A stretch of DNA of 64,000 nucleotides from Sphingomonas aurea (lineage in GTDB: Bacteria; Pseudomonadota; Alphaproteobacteria; Sphingomonadales; Sphingomonadaceae). The DNA is taken from assembly GCF_030678875.1 (NCBI RefSeq), contig NZ_JAUUDS010000003.1:186001-250000 (forward strand), given 5' to 3'. The translations under genes and the position numbers were made by a program. Shown in pieces: positions 16,241-25,796 of this stretch; within the stretch, counting starts at the first letter, position 1; each line of letters starts with the position of its first letter. The notes under the pieces were generated by a model. It was not told where the DNA came from and searched no databases. It saw only the letters and a list, made by a program, of their open reading frames with translations.

Positions 16241-19200
16241 GTGTCCACCACGCCCCGTCACCCGTCCGCACGCGCCGCACTGCTGCGTGCCAGCCTCGCC
16301 CCGCTGATGGCGGCGGCGCTCGCCCTGCCCGGCGTCGCCGCGGCACAGGAGACGCCGCCCGCGACCGAGGCGACGCAGGCGCCCGCAATCGGTGCCGAGA
16401 TTGCCGAAGCCCAGGAACAGGGCACCGCCGGCAGCGACATCGTCGTCACCGGATCGCGCATCGTGTCGAACGGCTTCAGCGCGCCAACGCCGACGACGGT
16501 GATCGGGGCCGAGCAGCTGCAGCTGAACGCCCAGCCCAACGTGTTCAACACCATCGCCCAGTTGCCCTCGCTGCAGGGATCGACCGGCGTCACCACCGGA
16601 ACCAACAGCACGTCGAGCGGTACGCAGGGGCTCAGCTCCTTCTCGCTGCGCGGGCTCGGCACGATCCGCACGCTGACCCTGCTCGACGGGCAGCGCGTGG
16701 TCGGCGCCAACGTGACCGGCGTGCCCGATATCAGCCAGTTTCCGCAGCTGCTGATCGAGCGGGTCGACGTGGTGACCGGCGGCGCATCCGCCTCCTATGG
16801 CTCCGACGCGGTCGGCGGTGTCGTCAACTTCATCACCAACAAGCGGTTCAAGGGGATCAAGGGCAACATTCAGGGCGGCATCAGCGATTACGGCGACGAC
16901 GAGCAGATCCTGGCCCAGCTGGCGGTCGGCACCTCGTTTCTGGACGATCGGCTGCACCTGATCGTCAGCGGCGAATATGCCAATGAGGGCGGCATCGGCC
17001 CCGGCGGCTTCGGCGAGGAAGGGCCGGGCGGTCGCGACTGGTACACCACCGCGACGCTGGTCAATCGCGGCATCACCAACGACGGCGCACCGCAGTTCAA
17101 CTATCGCGAGCACGCGCAGGCGTATCAGTACACCAAATTCGGCCTCATCAACGCCGGCCCGCTCCAGGGCATCGCCTTCGACGCCAGCGGCCAGCCCTTC
17201 CAGTTCAACTATGGTTCGAACGGCGTGCCGCGGCGCAACGCCAATGGCGACGTCGCGGGCTGCTACGTCGGGTTCTGCATCGGCGGCGACCTGTCGGGCA
17301 ATGTCGGCATCGGCACCACGCTGAAGTCGAAGCTGGAGCGGTACAATGGCTATGGCCGGCTGGGCTTCGACATCGACGCCGACAACGAGATCTACGCGAC
17401 CGTCAACATCTCGCAGGTCGATACCAGCAACCAGCCCAATCCCGGCGCCGCGCAGACCAGCCTGACGATCAGCTGCGCCAACGCCTTCCTGCCCGCATCG
17501 GTCGCGGCGCAGTGCGCGCCGAACGGCATCACCAGCTTCCGCTACGGCGTCAGCAACGCGATCCTGCCCAACATCCAGGTCTATCCCTCGCGCAAGCAGT
17601 ATCGCTTCGTCGGCGGCGCGACCGGCAAGGTCCAGGCATTCGGCAGCGACTGGCGCTACGATGCCTATTACGAGCATGGCGAGAACATCACGGACATCCA
17701 TGTCCGCAACATGCTGATCCCGCGCCGGTACCTTCAGGCAATCGACGCGGTGACCGAGAATGGCACGATCGTCTGCCGCAGCGCGGTGGCGCGCGCCAAT
17801 GGCTGCCAGCCGATCAACATCTTCGGCGGGGCGACGCCGTCTGCCGCGGCACTCGCCTATCTCCAGCCGGTCAACGGGCCGTTCCAGCACACCCGCCAGA
17901 CGCAGGACGTGGCGAGCGCCAACATCTCCGGCGACCCCTTCGCGACCGGGGCGGGCCGCGTATCGGTGGCGGCAGGCGTCGAGTGGCGGCGCGAATTCTA
18001 CCGCGTCACCTCCGACCCCTATGGCAACGGCATCCTGACCGGCGACACGTCATACAATGCCGATTACCCGGCCGACCCGGTGTTCGATAACGGTGGAGGC
18101 AACTGGTATGCGGGCAATTACCGCGCGGGCCGCGGCGCCTTTTCCGTGCTGGAAAGCTATCTCGAGCTGAACGTGCCGCTGCTCAACGACCCCGACGGGC
18201 TGGGATCGGCGAACATCAACGCCGCCGGCCGCGCCACCCGCTACAGCACCTCGGGCACCGTCTATACGTGGAAGGTCGGCGGCACCTGGGACACGCCGCT
18301 CGACGGGGTGCGTATCCGCGCCGTCACCTCGCGCGACGTGCGGGCGCCCAACCTGTCGGAGCTGTTCGCCGCGCCGATCTCGGTCAACGTGCCGAACTTC
18401 ACCAACCCCTTCACCAATCCGCCCTCGTCGATCGCCATCTCGCAGAATACGATCGGCAACCGCGACCTGGTGCCGGAATCGGCGCGCAACACCGAGGCGG
18501 GGATCGTCCTGTCGCGGCCCAGCTGGCTGCCCGGACTCAGCGTCTCGGTCGATTACTACAACATCAAGATCAAGGACGTGATCTCGGCCCTCGGCGCACA
18601 GCAGCTGGTAAATTACTGCCAGCAGGGGGTGACCCAGCTGTGCGGCGCCTTCTTCCTCGACGGGCCAGGCGGGCTTGGCAATTTCGTCAACGTCCAGCCG
18701 TTTAACCTCGCCTCGATCAAGACCGAGGGCTTCGATTTCGAGGCGAGCTATCAGTATCGTCAGCCACTGGGCCTGCCCGGCACCTTCACGCTGCGTGGCC
18801 TGGCGACCCATGTCCGCGAGTTCGTGACCGACCTGGGCCTGCCGCGCACCGTGCCGATCGACAGCGCTGGCGCCAATTCGGGCAACGTGCCGTCGTGGAA
18901 GTGGCTGCTGACCCAGACCTACAGCCAGGACCGGTTCTCGCTGCTGGTGCAGGAGCGCTGGTTCTCCGACGGAGTTTTCGGCAACCAGTATGTCGTCTGC
19001 CAGACCGCCTGCCCGACCTCGACCGCCGACGCGCCGACGATCGACTACAACACGATGAAGGGTGCCTTCTATGTCGACATCGGCGGCACCTATAACTTCG
19101 GCAAGAGCGTCAGCGCCTATTTCAAGGTCGACAACCTCCTGAACCGCGACCCGACCCCGTCGCCGCAGACCAACACCGGTGTCGACGTGAACCCGTTCCT

Positions 19201-19252
19201 CTACGACATCATTGGCCGCGTGTACCGCGTCGGCGTGCGGTTCAACTTCTGA
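16241..19252 (+). CDS. Large TonB-dependent receptor, carbohydrate type
   Basis: The 1,003-residue receptor starts with GTG behind CAGGGAGAG. It has a signal peptide ending near GVAAAQE, a TonB-box-like DIVVTGSRI segment, a plug domain (FSLRGLGTIRTLTLLDGQRV; YGSDAVGGVVNFITNKRF) and a long barrel whose last strand ends YRVGVRFNF, with the terminal Phe expected for outer-membrane insertion. Its length and plug resemble receptors that take up oligosaccharides in sphingomonads and xanthomonads. It sits between the two paralogous beta-helix proteins, which suggests that they deliver its substrate. Two hairpins, the second a good intrinsic terminator, follow the stop and may limit transcription into the next gene. 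Confidence 0.92.
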   Translation: MSTTPRHPSARAALLRASLAPLMAAALALPGVAAAQETPPATEATQAPAIGAEIAEAQEQGTAGSDIVVTGSRIVSNGFSAPTPTTVIGAEQLQLNAQPNVFNTIAQLPSLQGSTGVTTGTNSTSSGTQGLSSFSLRGLGTIRTLTLLDGQRVVGANVTGVPDISQFPQLLIERVDVVTGGASASYGSDAVGGVVNFITNKRFKGIKGNIQGGISDYGDDEQILAQLAVGTSFLDDRLHLIVSGEYANEGGIGPGGFGEEGPGGRDWYTTATLVNRGITNDGAPQFNYREHAQAYQYTKFGLINAGPLQGIAFDASGQPFQFNYGSNGVPRRNANGDVAGCYVGFCIGGDLSGNVGIGTTLKSKLERYNGYGRLGFDIDADNEIYATVNISQVDTSNQPNPGAAQTSLTISCANAFLPASVAAQCAPNGITSFRYGVSNAILPNIQVYPSRKQYRFVGGATGKVQAFGSDWRYDAYYEHGENITDIHVRNMLIPRRYLQAIDAVTENGTIVCRSAVARANGCQPINIFGGATPSAAALAYLQPVNGPFQHTRQTQDVASANISGDPFATGAGRVSVAAGVEWRREFYRVTSDPYGNGILTGDTSYNADYPADPVFDNGGGNWYAGNYRAGRGAFSVLESYLELNVPLLNDPDGLGSANINAAGRATRYSTSGTVYTWKVGGTWDTPLDGVRIRAVTSRDVRAPNLSELFAAPISVNVPNFTNPFTNPPSSIAISQNTIGNRDLVPESARNTEAGIVLSRPSWLPGLSVSVDYYNIKIKDVISALGAQQLVNYCQQGVTQLCGAFFLDGPGGLGNFVNVQPFNLASIKTEGFDFEASYQYRQPLGLPGTFTLRGLATHVREFVTDLGLPRTVPIDSAGANSGNVPSWKWLLTQTYSQDRFSLLVQERWFSDGVFGNQYVVCQTACPTSTADAPTIDYNTMKGAFYVDIGGTYNFGKSVSAYFKVDNLLNRDPTPSPQTNTGVDVNPFLYDIIGRVYRVGVRFNF

Positions 19253-19257
19253 TACCT

Positions 19258-19277
19258 GGCCCCCGGCAACGGGGGCC
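19258..19277 (+). terminator. GC-rich hairpin directly after the receptor stop
   Basis: GGCCCCCG and CGGGGGCC form a perfect 8-base stem around the tetraloop GCAA, six bases past the stop. No U-run follows, so by itself it is more likely an RNA-stabilising or pausing hairpin. Confidence 0.45.
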
Positions 19278-19293
19278 TCACCCTCCCCCCTCT

Positions 19294-19321
19294 GTCCCGG
19301 CCCCCGCGCCGGGACCTTTTT
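19294..19321 (+). terminator. Intrinsic terminator between receptor and second beta-helix gene
   Basis: The stem GTCCCGGC/GCCGGGAC encloses CCCCGC and is followed by C and TTTTT, the form of a Rho-independent terminator. It lies 23 bases before the start of the next same-strand gene, so it would end or attenuate the upstream transcript. No clear promoter is visible in the short remaining gap. Confidence 0.75.
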
Positions 19322-19344
19322 ACCACTTCCGGAGACCCGCCGTC

Positions 19345-22300
19345 ATGCTGTCACGCCTCGCGCTCGCCGCCGCCCTGATCGCGACCGGCGGCACCGCGGC
19401 GGCGCAGGGCGCGCCCTCTGCCCTCATCGTCGCGCCGAAGGACGCGCGCGCCACCACCGTGCGCGGCAAGGGGGACGGGCGCGCCGACGACGGCGCCGCG
19501 ATCCAGCGCGCGATCGACGCGGCGGCCGATCAAGGGGGCGGCGGCATCGTCTTCCTGCCCGCCGGCACCTATCGCATCACCCGCACCCTGTTCCTGTGGC
19601 CGGGCGTGCGCCTGTTCGGGACCGGCGCCACCCGCCCGCGCATCGTGCTGGGCGACCGCACGCCCGGCTTCCAGCGCGGGCTGGCCAACATGATCGTCTT
19701 CGCCGGCGCGCGCCGCAGCGGAGAGGGCGTGCGCAGCGACGACGGTCGCGCCGCGACCCGCGCGAAGGTACCCTTTCCGGTCCAGGGCAGCGTGCCGTTC
19801 GACCCCGCCATCGCCGATGCCAATCCCGGCACCTTCTATTCCGCGATCAGCAACGTCGACATCGTGATCGGCGCGGGCAATCCGGCCGCCGCGGCGATCC
19901 GGTTCCACGCGGCGCAGCACGCGTTCGTCAGCCACATGGATTTCGACATCGGCTCCGGGCTCGCCGGGCTCTACCAGGTCGGCAATATCGGGCAGGACCT
20001 GCATTTCCGCGGCGGGCGGTACGGCATCCTGACCGAGAAGCCCTCCCCCGCCTGGCCCTTCGCGCTGATCGACGCGACGTTCGAGGGCCAGCGCGAGGCG
20101 GCGATCCGCGAGCACGAGGCGGGGCTGACCATGGTCAACGTCGCGATCCGCGACACGCCGGTTGGGATCGACATCGACAAGGGTTATGGCGACTGGCTGT
20201 TCGGGAAGGACGTGCGGTTCGAGAACGTGTCACGCGCCGGCATCGTCATCTCGAACGAGAACAACGCCTATACCCAGATCGCGTTCGAGAATGCGGTGGC
20301 GGCCAACACGCCGGTCTTTGCCCATTTCCGCGACAGCGGCCGGACCAGCCGGGGTCTGGCCGGCGCATACCGCGTTGCGAGCTTCAACTACGGGCTTGCC
20401 GTACCCGGCCTCGGCCGGATGGGCGACTATGCGACGGTGATGAAGGCGCAGCCGCTCGCTGCCCTGCCCGCGCGGCGCGCGCCGGCGCTGCGCGCGCTGC
20501 CGGCGGCGGACAGCTGGTTCAACGTCCGCGACGGCGGCGCCAAAGGCGACGACCGCACCGACGACACCGCCGCGATCCAGCGCGCGATCGACACGCACCG
20601 AACCGTCTACCTGCCTGCCGGCCGCTACATCGTCACCGATACCCTGCGGCTGAAGCCCGACAGCGTGCTGGTCGCGCTCCACCCCAACCTGACCCAGATC
20701 ATCCTGCCCGACCGCACCCCAGGCTTTCAGGGCGTCGGCGCGCCTCGGGCGCTGGTCGAGACGGCGGCGGGCGGCGATGCGATCGTGGCGGGCGTCGGCC
20801 TGTTCACCGGCGGCATCAACCCGCGCGCCACCGCCCTGCTGTGGAAGGCAGGCGCGGACTCGCTGGTCGACGACGTGAAGTTCCAGGGCGGCCATGGCAC
20901 CGACCTGGCCGGGGGCGAGCGCTTCATCCCCTACAACGCCAACGCGACCGGCGACGCCGATCCGGCCAAACGCTGGGACGCGCAATATCCCAGCCTGTGG
21001 GTGACCGCGGGCGGCGGCGGCACGTTCAACAATATCTGGACGCCCAATACCTATGCGCAGGCCGGGCTCTATGTCTCCGACACCGACACGCCGGGCCATG
21101 TCTACCAGATGTCCGCCGAGCATCATGGCCGGGTCGAGATCGCGCTGAACCGCGTCGCCAACTGGGAGCTGATCGCTCCCCAGACCGAAGAAGAGGGCGG
21201 CGAGAGCCGCGACGCCGTGGCGCTGGAGATCCGCGATTCGCGCGACATCCTGGTCGCCAACCTCCACGCCTACCGCGTGACCCGCACCGCCAAGGCGAAG
21301 CCCGCCGCGGTCACCCTCTACAATGCGTCGGGCATCCGCTTCCGCAACGTCCATGTGAATGCCGAGAGCGGCCTTGGCACCTGCGACGAGAATGGCTGCG
21401 CCACCTTCCTGCGCGCCAACAAATTCCCGTACGAGAATGCGATCGTCGACATGAGCCGCGGTGGCGAGGTCCGCGAGCGCGAGTTCGCGACGCTCGACAT
21501 CCCCATGGGCCGCGCACCCGACGCCCCCTCGCCCGCGACGCTCGGCACCGCGCGGGTCGAGAAGCTGGCGGACGGGTTCGACGCGGCGGGCGGTGGCGCG
21601 GTAACGCCGGACGGCACGCTCTACCTCGTCGACCGGACGCAGCAGCGCATCTATCGCTGGGCGGAGGCCGCCGGGCTAGGGATTGAGCGCGACACCACGC
21701 TCGATCCCGTCAACCTGGCCGCCGATGCCGCGGGCAACCTGATGGTCCTGTCGTCGGCCGGGCGTGACGGCACCGTCTACAGCTTCCGGCCCGGTACGCC
21801 CGAGCTGGCGCTGACCGTCATTCCGGCCACGCCCGCCGTGCCGCATCCCGGCGCCTCCACTGCACTCCCCGGCAATTGGTGGAACAATGGCGAGTTCCGC
21901 GACCAGCTCGACCTCGGCACCTATCGCTTCACGACCTTGGCCGAGATGTTCGCGCGCGATGTCGCGGTGCCACGCGGCCTTGAATATGTGTCGCCGGACG
22001 GCAGCGTGGTGCTGCCCGCCTATCGCACCTTCCAGCAGGGACCGGCGGACTTTCGCGGGCGGCGCTTCTCCGACGCGCTCGACACCTATGGCTTCGTGCA
22101 GGCGCGGCCGGGCACGCGCGTCCAGGTCAGCAACGCGTCGGAGGGAAAGACCTATAGCGCGCTGGTCGGATCCGGCGGGGCGCTGACCGACCTGAAGCCG
22201 TTCGCGGATCGCGCCGGCGAGAGCGTGGCGACCGACGCGAAGGGCCGGGTGTTCATCGCCAACGGCCAGATCTTCGTCCACGACGCCGCCGGCCGCGCGC

Positions 22301-22410
22301 TTGGCCGGATCGACGTGCCGGAACGGCCGCTGCAGCTGCTGTTCGGCGGCAAGGACGGGCGCACGCTGTTCGTCATCACCCACCACGCGCTCTACCGGGT
22401 ACGGCCATGA
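19345..22410 (+). CDS. Second secreted double pectate-lyase-fold/propeller-like protein
   Basis: The 1,021-residue exported protein is a full-length paralogue of the one at 13158-16202, with the same order of parts: signal peptide (MLSRLALAAALIATGGTAAAQ), two beta-helix units marked by VRGKGDGRADDGAAIQRAID and GAKGDDRTDDTAAIQRAID, and a propeller-like C-terminus from about residue 735 (GGGAVTPDGTLYLVDRT; VATDAKGRVFIANGQIFV). Long stretches match nearly word for word, such as RFRNVHVNAESG and REREFATLD. The regular divergence suggests an old duplication. A GGAG site precedes the ATG, and the stop overlaps the ThuA-like start. As with its paralogue, polysaccharide cleavage or binding is likely, and the precise activity is unknown. 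Confidence 0.78.
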   Translation: MLSRLALAAALIATGGTAAAQGAPSALIVAPKDARATTVRGKGDGRADDGAAIQRAIDAAADQGGGGIVFLPAGTYRITRTLFLWPGVRLFGTGATRPRIVLGDRTPGFQRGLANMIVFAGARRSGEGVRSDDGRAATRAKVPFPVQGSVPFDPAIADANPGTFYSAISNVDIVIGAGNPAAAAIRFHAAQHAFVSHMDFDIGSGLAGLYQVGNIGQDLHFRGGRYGILTEKPSPAWPFALIDATFEGQREAAIREHEAGLTMVNVAIRDTPVGIDIDKGYGDWLFGKDVRFENVSRAGIVISNENNAYTQIAFENAVAANTPVFAHFRDSGRTSRGLAGAYRVASFNYGLAVPGLGRMGDYATVMKAQPLAALPARRAPALRALPAADSWFNVRDGGAKGDDRTDDTAAIQRAIDTHRTVYLPAGRYIVTDTLRLKPDSVLVALHPNLTQIILPDRTPGFQGVGAPRALVETAAGGDAIVAGVGLFTGGINPRATALLWKAGADSLVDDVKFQGGHGTDLAGGERFIPYNANATGDADPAKRWDAQYPSLWVTAGGGGTFNNIWTPNTYAQAGLYVSDTDTPGHVYQMSAEHHGRVEIALNRVANWELIAPQTEEEGGESRDAVALEIRDSRDILVANLHAYRVTRTAKAKPAAVTLYNASGIRFRNVHVNAESGLGTCDENGCATFLRANKFPYENAIVDMSRGGEVREREFATLDIPMGRAPDAPSPATLGTARVEKLADGFDAAGGGAVTPDGTLYLVDRTQQRIYRWAEAAGLGIERDTTLDPVNLAADAAGNLMVLSSAGRDGTVYSFRPGTPELALTVIPATPAVPHPGASTALPGNWWNNGEFRDQLDLGTYRFTTLAEMFARDVAVPRGLEYVSPDGSVVLPAYRTFQQGPADFRGRRFSDALDTYGFVQARPGTRVQVSNASEGKTYSALVGSGGALTDLKPFADRAGESVATDAKGRVFIANGQIFVHDAAGRALGRIDVPERPLQLLFGGKDGRTLFVITHHALYRVRP

Positions 22411-23171
22411 ACCGATCGCTCCTGCCGCTCGCCGTCATCGCGCTGGCCCTGCCCGCCGCCGCGCAGGCGCAGGCCCAGTACAAGCTGCTCGTCCTCGCCC
22501 GGCCCAGCACCTACCACTACGAATATATTCCGATCGCGCGCGACAGCCTGGAGCGGCTGGCCAAGCTGCACGCGTTCGAACTGGTTTTCACCAACAAGAC
22601 GAATGTGTTCGAGGGTGATCTGAGCCAGTACGCGGCGATCATGTTCCTGAACACCGCCGGCAGCGAGCTGAACGCGGCGCAGCGCCGCCGGTTCGAGGCG
22701 TATATGCGCGCCGGCGGCAACGCGATGATCGTCCACCGTGCCGCGATCATGCCGGCGAACGACTGGCCCTGGTACGAGAAGCTGGTCGGGCGCACCGTCG
22801 GGGTCCACCCGATGCTTCAGACCGGGGTGGTGACCATCGTCGATCGCGGCTTCCCCGCGACCTATGGCCTGCCCGAGCGCTGGCTGTGGAGCGACGAGTT
22901 CTACGTCACCAGCAACCCTTACCGTATCACCATCGACCCGGTGCTGAACGTCGACGAGAGCAGCTACGACCCGCGCAAGATCTGGCCGGGCCAGATGTCG
23001 CACCCGATGGGCCGCGATCATCCGATCGCCTGGCACCACCGATTCGAGCAGGGTCGCGTCTTCGTCACCACGCTGGGCCACAACGGCGAGATGTACCGCG
23101 ACCCGCAGTACCTCGCGCATCTGATGGGCGGCATCCACTGGACCGCCACCGGGCGCGGCCAGCGTCCGTGA
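22407..23171 (+). CDS. Exported ThuA-like domain protein
   Basis: The 254-residue product has a signal peptide (MNRSLLPLAVIALALPAAAQAQ) followed by a ThuA-like fold related to class I glutamine amidotransferases. Matching features are KLLVLARPSTYHYEYI, YAAIMFLNTAGSELNAAQ, YMRAGGNAMIVHRA and a C-terminal GRVFVTTLGHNGEMY. ThuA domains are often found with sugar-degradation genes, but their chemistry is unproven and the amidotransferase triad is not conserved in the family. The start lies inside the stop codon of the beta-helix gene (ATGA), so the two are coupled and probably act together. The stop codon lies within the hairpin at 23163-23192. Confidence 0.82.
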   Translation: MNRSLLPLAVIALALPAAAQAQAQYKLLVLARPSTYHYEYIPIARDSLERLAKLHAFELVFTNKTNVFEGDLSQYAAIMFLNTAGSELNAAQRRRFEAYMRAGGNAMIVHRAAIMPANDWPWYEKLVGRTVGVHPMLQTGVVTIVDRGFPATYGLPERWLWSDEFYVTSNPYRITIDPVLNVDESSYDPRKIWPGQMSHPMGRDHPIAWHHRFEQGRVFVTTLGHNGEMYRDPQYLAHLMGGIHWTATGRGQRP

Positions 23172-23192
23172 CGGCCATCGCCGCCACGGACG
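23163..23192 (+). terminator. Hairpin spanning the ThuA-like stop codon
   Basis: CGTCCGTG and CACGGACG pair perfectly, with an inner GGC/GCC pairing past one mismatch and a four-base loop CATC. It encloses the stop codon. No U-run follows directly; it is the first of three consecutive structures in this convergent gap. Confidence 0.45.
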
Positions 23193-23207
23193 TGCGGCCT
23201 TGGTTGA

Positions 23208-23228
23208 AAACGTGCCGAGGGCACGTTT
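23208..23228. terminator. Bidirectional intrinsic terminator
   Basis: AAACGTGCC and GGCACGTTT form a perfect 9-base stem around GAG, with an A-run on the left and T-run on the right, so it can work on both strands. It lies between the convergent ThuA-like and receptor genes. Confidence 0.7.
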
Positions 23229-23310
23229 GCGGTACCGGCCCGCTCCCCCACCCGACCGCCCACAGAGTATCCTTGATGGGAGGTCGGGTGGGGGAGCGGG
23301 CCGGTACCGC
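23229..23310. repeat. Long perfect inverted repeat, 29-base arms
   Basis: The arms at 23229-23257 and 23282-23310 are exact reverse complements over 29 bases, beginning GCGGTACCGGCC on the left. The 24-base loop adds four more pairs (CCCA/TGGG) after one mismatch. The arms begin immediately after the terminator at 23208-23228. The structure is far longer than a terminator needs and looks like a dispersed palindromic element or a folded cruciform site. Whether it recurs in the genome cannot be judged from this window; I saw no second copy here. Confidence 0.75.
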
Positions 23311-23348
23311 CTCAAAACTCGCTCTTCCGCGAGGTTTCGAATGGACTC

Positions 23349-25796
23349 TTACCAGCTGAGGTTCAGGCGCCCGTAGATCTGCCGGCCGTTGAACCCGAAC
23401 GGCGAGTAATAGGGGAACGCCGTCACGCCGTTGTTGTTGAGCGCGGCCGGCGTCGTCATGGGGTAGACGTCGAAGAGATTATCCGCCCCGATCGCCAGCG
23501 CGACGCTGTCGTTGAAGCGATAGCGCGCCTCCAGGTCGACCAGCGTGTGGCGACCGGTGTTCACGTCGTTGGCCGCCACGGTGCCGGGCTGGAGCACGTT
23601 GCCGTAGTGCACCGCGCGCAGCGTCGCACCGAACCCGTCCAGCTTCCAGTCGATCGAGCCGACCAGCTTGGTAGCAGGCGTGCCGTCCTCGATCGTCAGG
23701 ATGCGGTTGCGGCCGAACAGGCTGGGCGCCGGGTTCAGCGTCGCGGTGGAAGTTGGGATGCGGTTGACCTTGATGTCGTTCAGGTTCGCCGCCGCCGACA
23801 GGTTGAAGCTGCCGAGCGTGTCGGTGCGCAGCGTATAGGCGGCGACCACATCCAGACCCTTGGTCGTGGTGGTGATGCCGTTGACGAAGAAGCGCGCCGC
23901 CTGGACGCGGAACGGTGCGAGCAGCGCCGCCACCGCCGGGCTGGCACTGGACTGGATATTCTCCGACAGGGCGATCTGGTCGCGGATGCGGATGCGATAG
24001 GCGTCGACCGTCAGGCTGAACCCGCCCGCCCGGATCACCGTGCCGAGCGAGTAGTTGCGCGACTTTTCCGGATCGAGCGGCAACGCGCCGAGCGCGCGGG
24101 CGATGTCGCTCGACACGGGATAGAGGCCGGTTTCGAGGATCTGGCCGCCGGTCACCAGCGACTGGGTCGAGGTATAATATTGCTGCTGGAGCGACGGCGC
24201 GCGGAAGCCGGTCGAGATCGACCCGCGGAACGCCAGCCAGCGTGCCACGTCGTAGCGCGCCGAGACCTTGCCGGTCGCCGTCTCGCCGAAGTCGGAATAG
24301 CTCTCGCCCCGCGCCGCGACGCCGATGGTCAGCCGGTCCCACAGCTTCGCCTCGACATCGGCATAGAGGCTGCCATTGTCGCGGTGGACATCGACCTGAT
24401 TGGCCGGCTGGAAGCCCAGGAAACCTTGCGCGCCCGAACCCAAATTGTTCGCCGCGCCGGTCGCGCGGTTGTAGCTTTCGGGCTGGCCGGCGCCGATCTT
24501 GAACCCCTCGCGCCGATATTCGGCACCGGCGGCGACGTTCACCACCGCCGCGCCGAAGCTGTACTCGCGCGCCACGTCCAGCCCGGTGACCAGCTGGTCA
24601 TAGGTCAGGCGACCGGAATCGAAGTCGGTCAGCGAGGCATTGCCATAGGTCGCGTTGGCCGAGTTGCGCGTCGCGAAGTCGATCGTGTTGCGGCCATAGC
24701 TGACGGTCAGGTCGGCGTTCCACCCAGCCAGCTCGCCGCGGATGCCGCCGGTCGCGTTATAGTCGCGCGAGCGGGTGCCGATCAGCGGCAGGAAGCCGTC
24801 CGGATAGAGGCCGGTCAGCGCGTTGGCATTGGCGTTCGCGGCCGACCCGGTGGCGTTCGGCACGCGCGGGAAGGCCGCGCTCTCGCTGTCGCGCTGCTGG
24901 AACCCGCCATTGGCATAGGCGGTCCAGCCATTGTCGCCGAGCGGTACGGCGGCGTTGACGTAGACGGTGCCCTGCTCGACCTCCGGATCGCCGAAGCGGG
25001 CGCGGATGCGCAGCGGCGTAATGCCGCGCGGGTCGAGATCGGCACGGTTGGTCGGCTGGCGCGTCACATATTCGCCCGACACGGTCAGGAAACCGTCGGC
25101 GCCCAGGCCGAAGCCCTGCCAGCCGCTGACCGTCAGCGCCTCTCCGTCGCGTGCCGAGCGCGAGGTGCGCGCCGCGTCATATTCGGTGACGTACCGGCCG
25201 AAGGTGACCGCCGCGCCGCCGCCCGAGCGCGCCTCGCGCAGGCGGAGGTTGACGACGCCGGCGATCGCGTCCGAGCCGTATTGCGCCGAGGCGCCGTCGC
25301 GCAGCACCTCGACCCGGTCGAGCGCGACGGTGGGGATGGTGTTCAGGTCGACCGCCGCCGCGCCGCGCCCGACCGAGCCGTTGATGTTGAGCAGCGCCGA
25401 GGCATGGGCGCGGGTGCCGTTGATGAGGACCAGCGTCTGGTCGGGCGACAGACCACGCAGCGTCGCCGGACGGATCGCGTCGGTGCCGTCAACCGCCGCC
25501 TGGCGCGGGAAGTCGATCGAGGGGGCGACGGTGGCGAGCGCGTCGGCCAGCTCGGTGGTGCCCTGCGCGCGCAGCGCGTCGCCGCCGAGCACGTCGACCG
25601 GCGACACGCTGTCGAGCCGGCTGCGCCCCGGCGCACGGGTGCCGGTAACGACGATGTCGTCGGCCGGAGCCGGGTCGGTGGCCGGCTCCGCATCGGCGGC
25701 TGCGGGTGCGGGTGCGCTCTGGGCACTCACCGGCGCGGCGAGGCCGGCGACCAGCAGCGAGGCGCCCGCGAGGAGCGGATATCGGGCGAAGATCAC
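23349..25796 (-). CDS. TonB-dependent receptor
   Basis: The 815-residue receptor has a signal peptide (MIFARYPLLAGASLLVAGLA with cleavage near VSAQ), an acidic-alanine linker, a DIVVTGTRA TonB-box-like segment, a plug domain (ATLRGLSPDQTLVLINGTRA; YGSDAIAGVVNLRLREA) and a barrel ending IYGRLNLSW. I chose the GTG at 25796 because AGGGGG lies seven bases upstream and the signal peptide then starts correctly; an ATG at 25841 in the same frame is the alternative. It is leftward, convergent with the ThuA-like gene and downstream of the GH13 gene on the same strand (110 bases between). It may import products of that enzyme, but the ligand is not readable from sequence. Confidence 0.88.
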   Translation of the reverse strand: MIFARYPLLAGASLLVAGLAAPVSAQSAPAPAAADAEPATDPAPADDIVVTGTRAPGRSRLDSVSPVDVLGGDALRAQGTTELADALATVAPSIDFPRQAAVDGTDAIRPATLRGLSPDQTLVLINGTRAHASALLNINGSVGRGAAAVDLNTIPTVALDRVEVLRDGASAQYGSDAIAGVVNLRLREARSGGGAAVTFGRYVTEYDAARTSRSARDGEALTVSGWQGFGLGADGFLTVSGEYVTRQPTNRADLDPRGITPLRIRARFGDPEVEQGTVYVNAAVPLGDNGWTAYANGGFQQRDSESAAFPRVPNATGSAANANANALTGLYPDGFLPLIGTRSRDYNATGGIRGELAGWNADLTVSYGRNTIDFATRNSANATYGNASLTDFDSGRLTYDQLVTGLDVAREYSFGAAVVNVAAGAEYRREGFKIGAGQPESYNRATGAANNLGSGAQGFLGFQPANQVDVHRDNGSLYADVEAKLWDRLTIGVAARGESYSDFGETATGKVSARYDVARWLAFRGSISTGFRAPSLQQQYYTSTQSLVTGGQILETGLYPVSSDIARALGALPLDPEKSRNYSLGTVIRAGGFSLTVDAYRIRIRDQIALSENIQSSASPAVAALLAPFRVQAARFFVNGITTTTKGLDVVAAYTLRTDTLGSFNLSAAANLNDIKVNRIPTSTATLNPAPSLFGRNRILTIEDGTPATKLVGSIDWKLDGFGATLRAVHYGNVLQPGTVAANDVNTGRHTLVDLEARYRFNDSVALAIGADNLFDVYPMTTPAALNNNGVTAFPYYSPFGFNGRQIYGRLNLSW

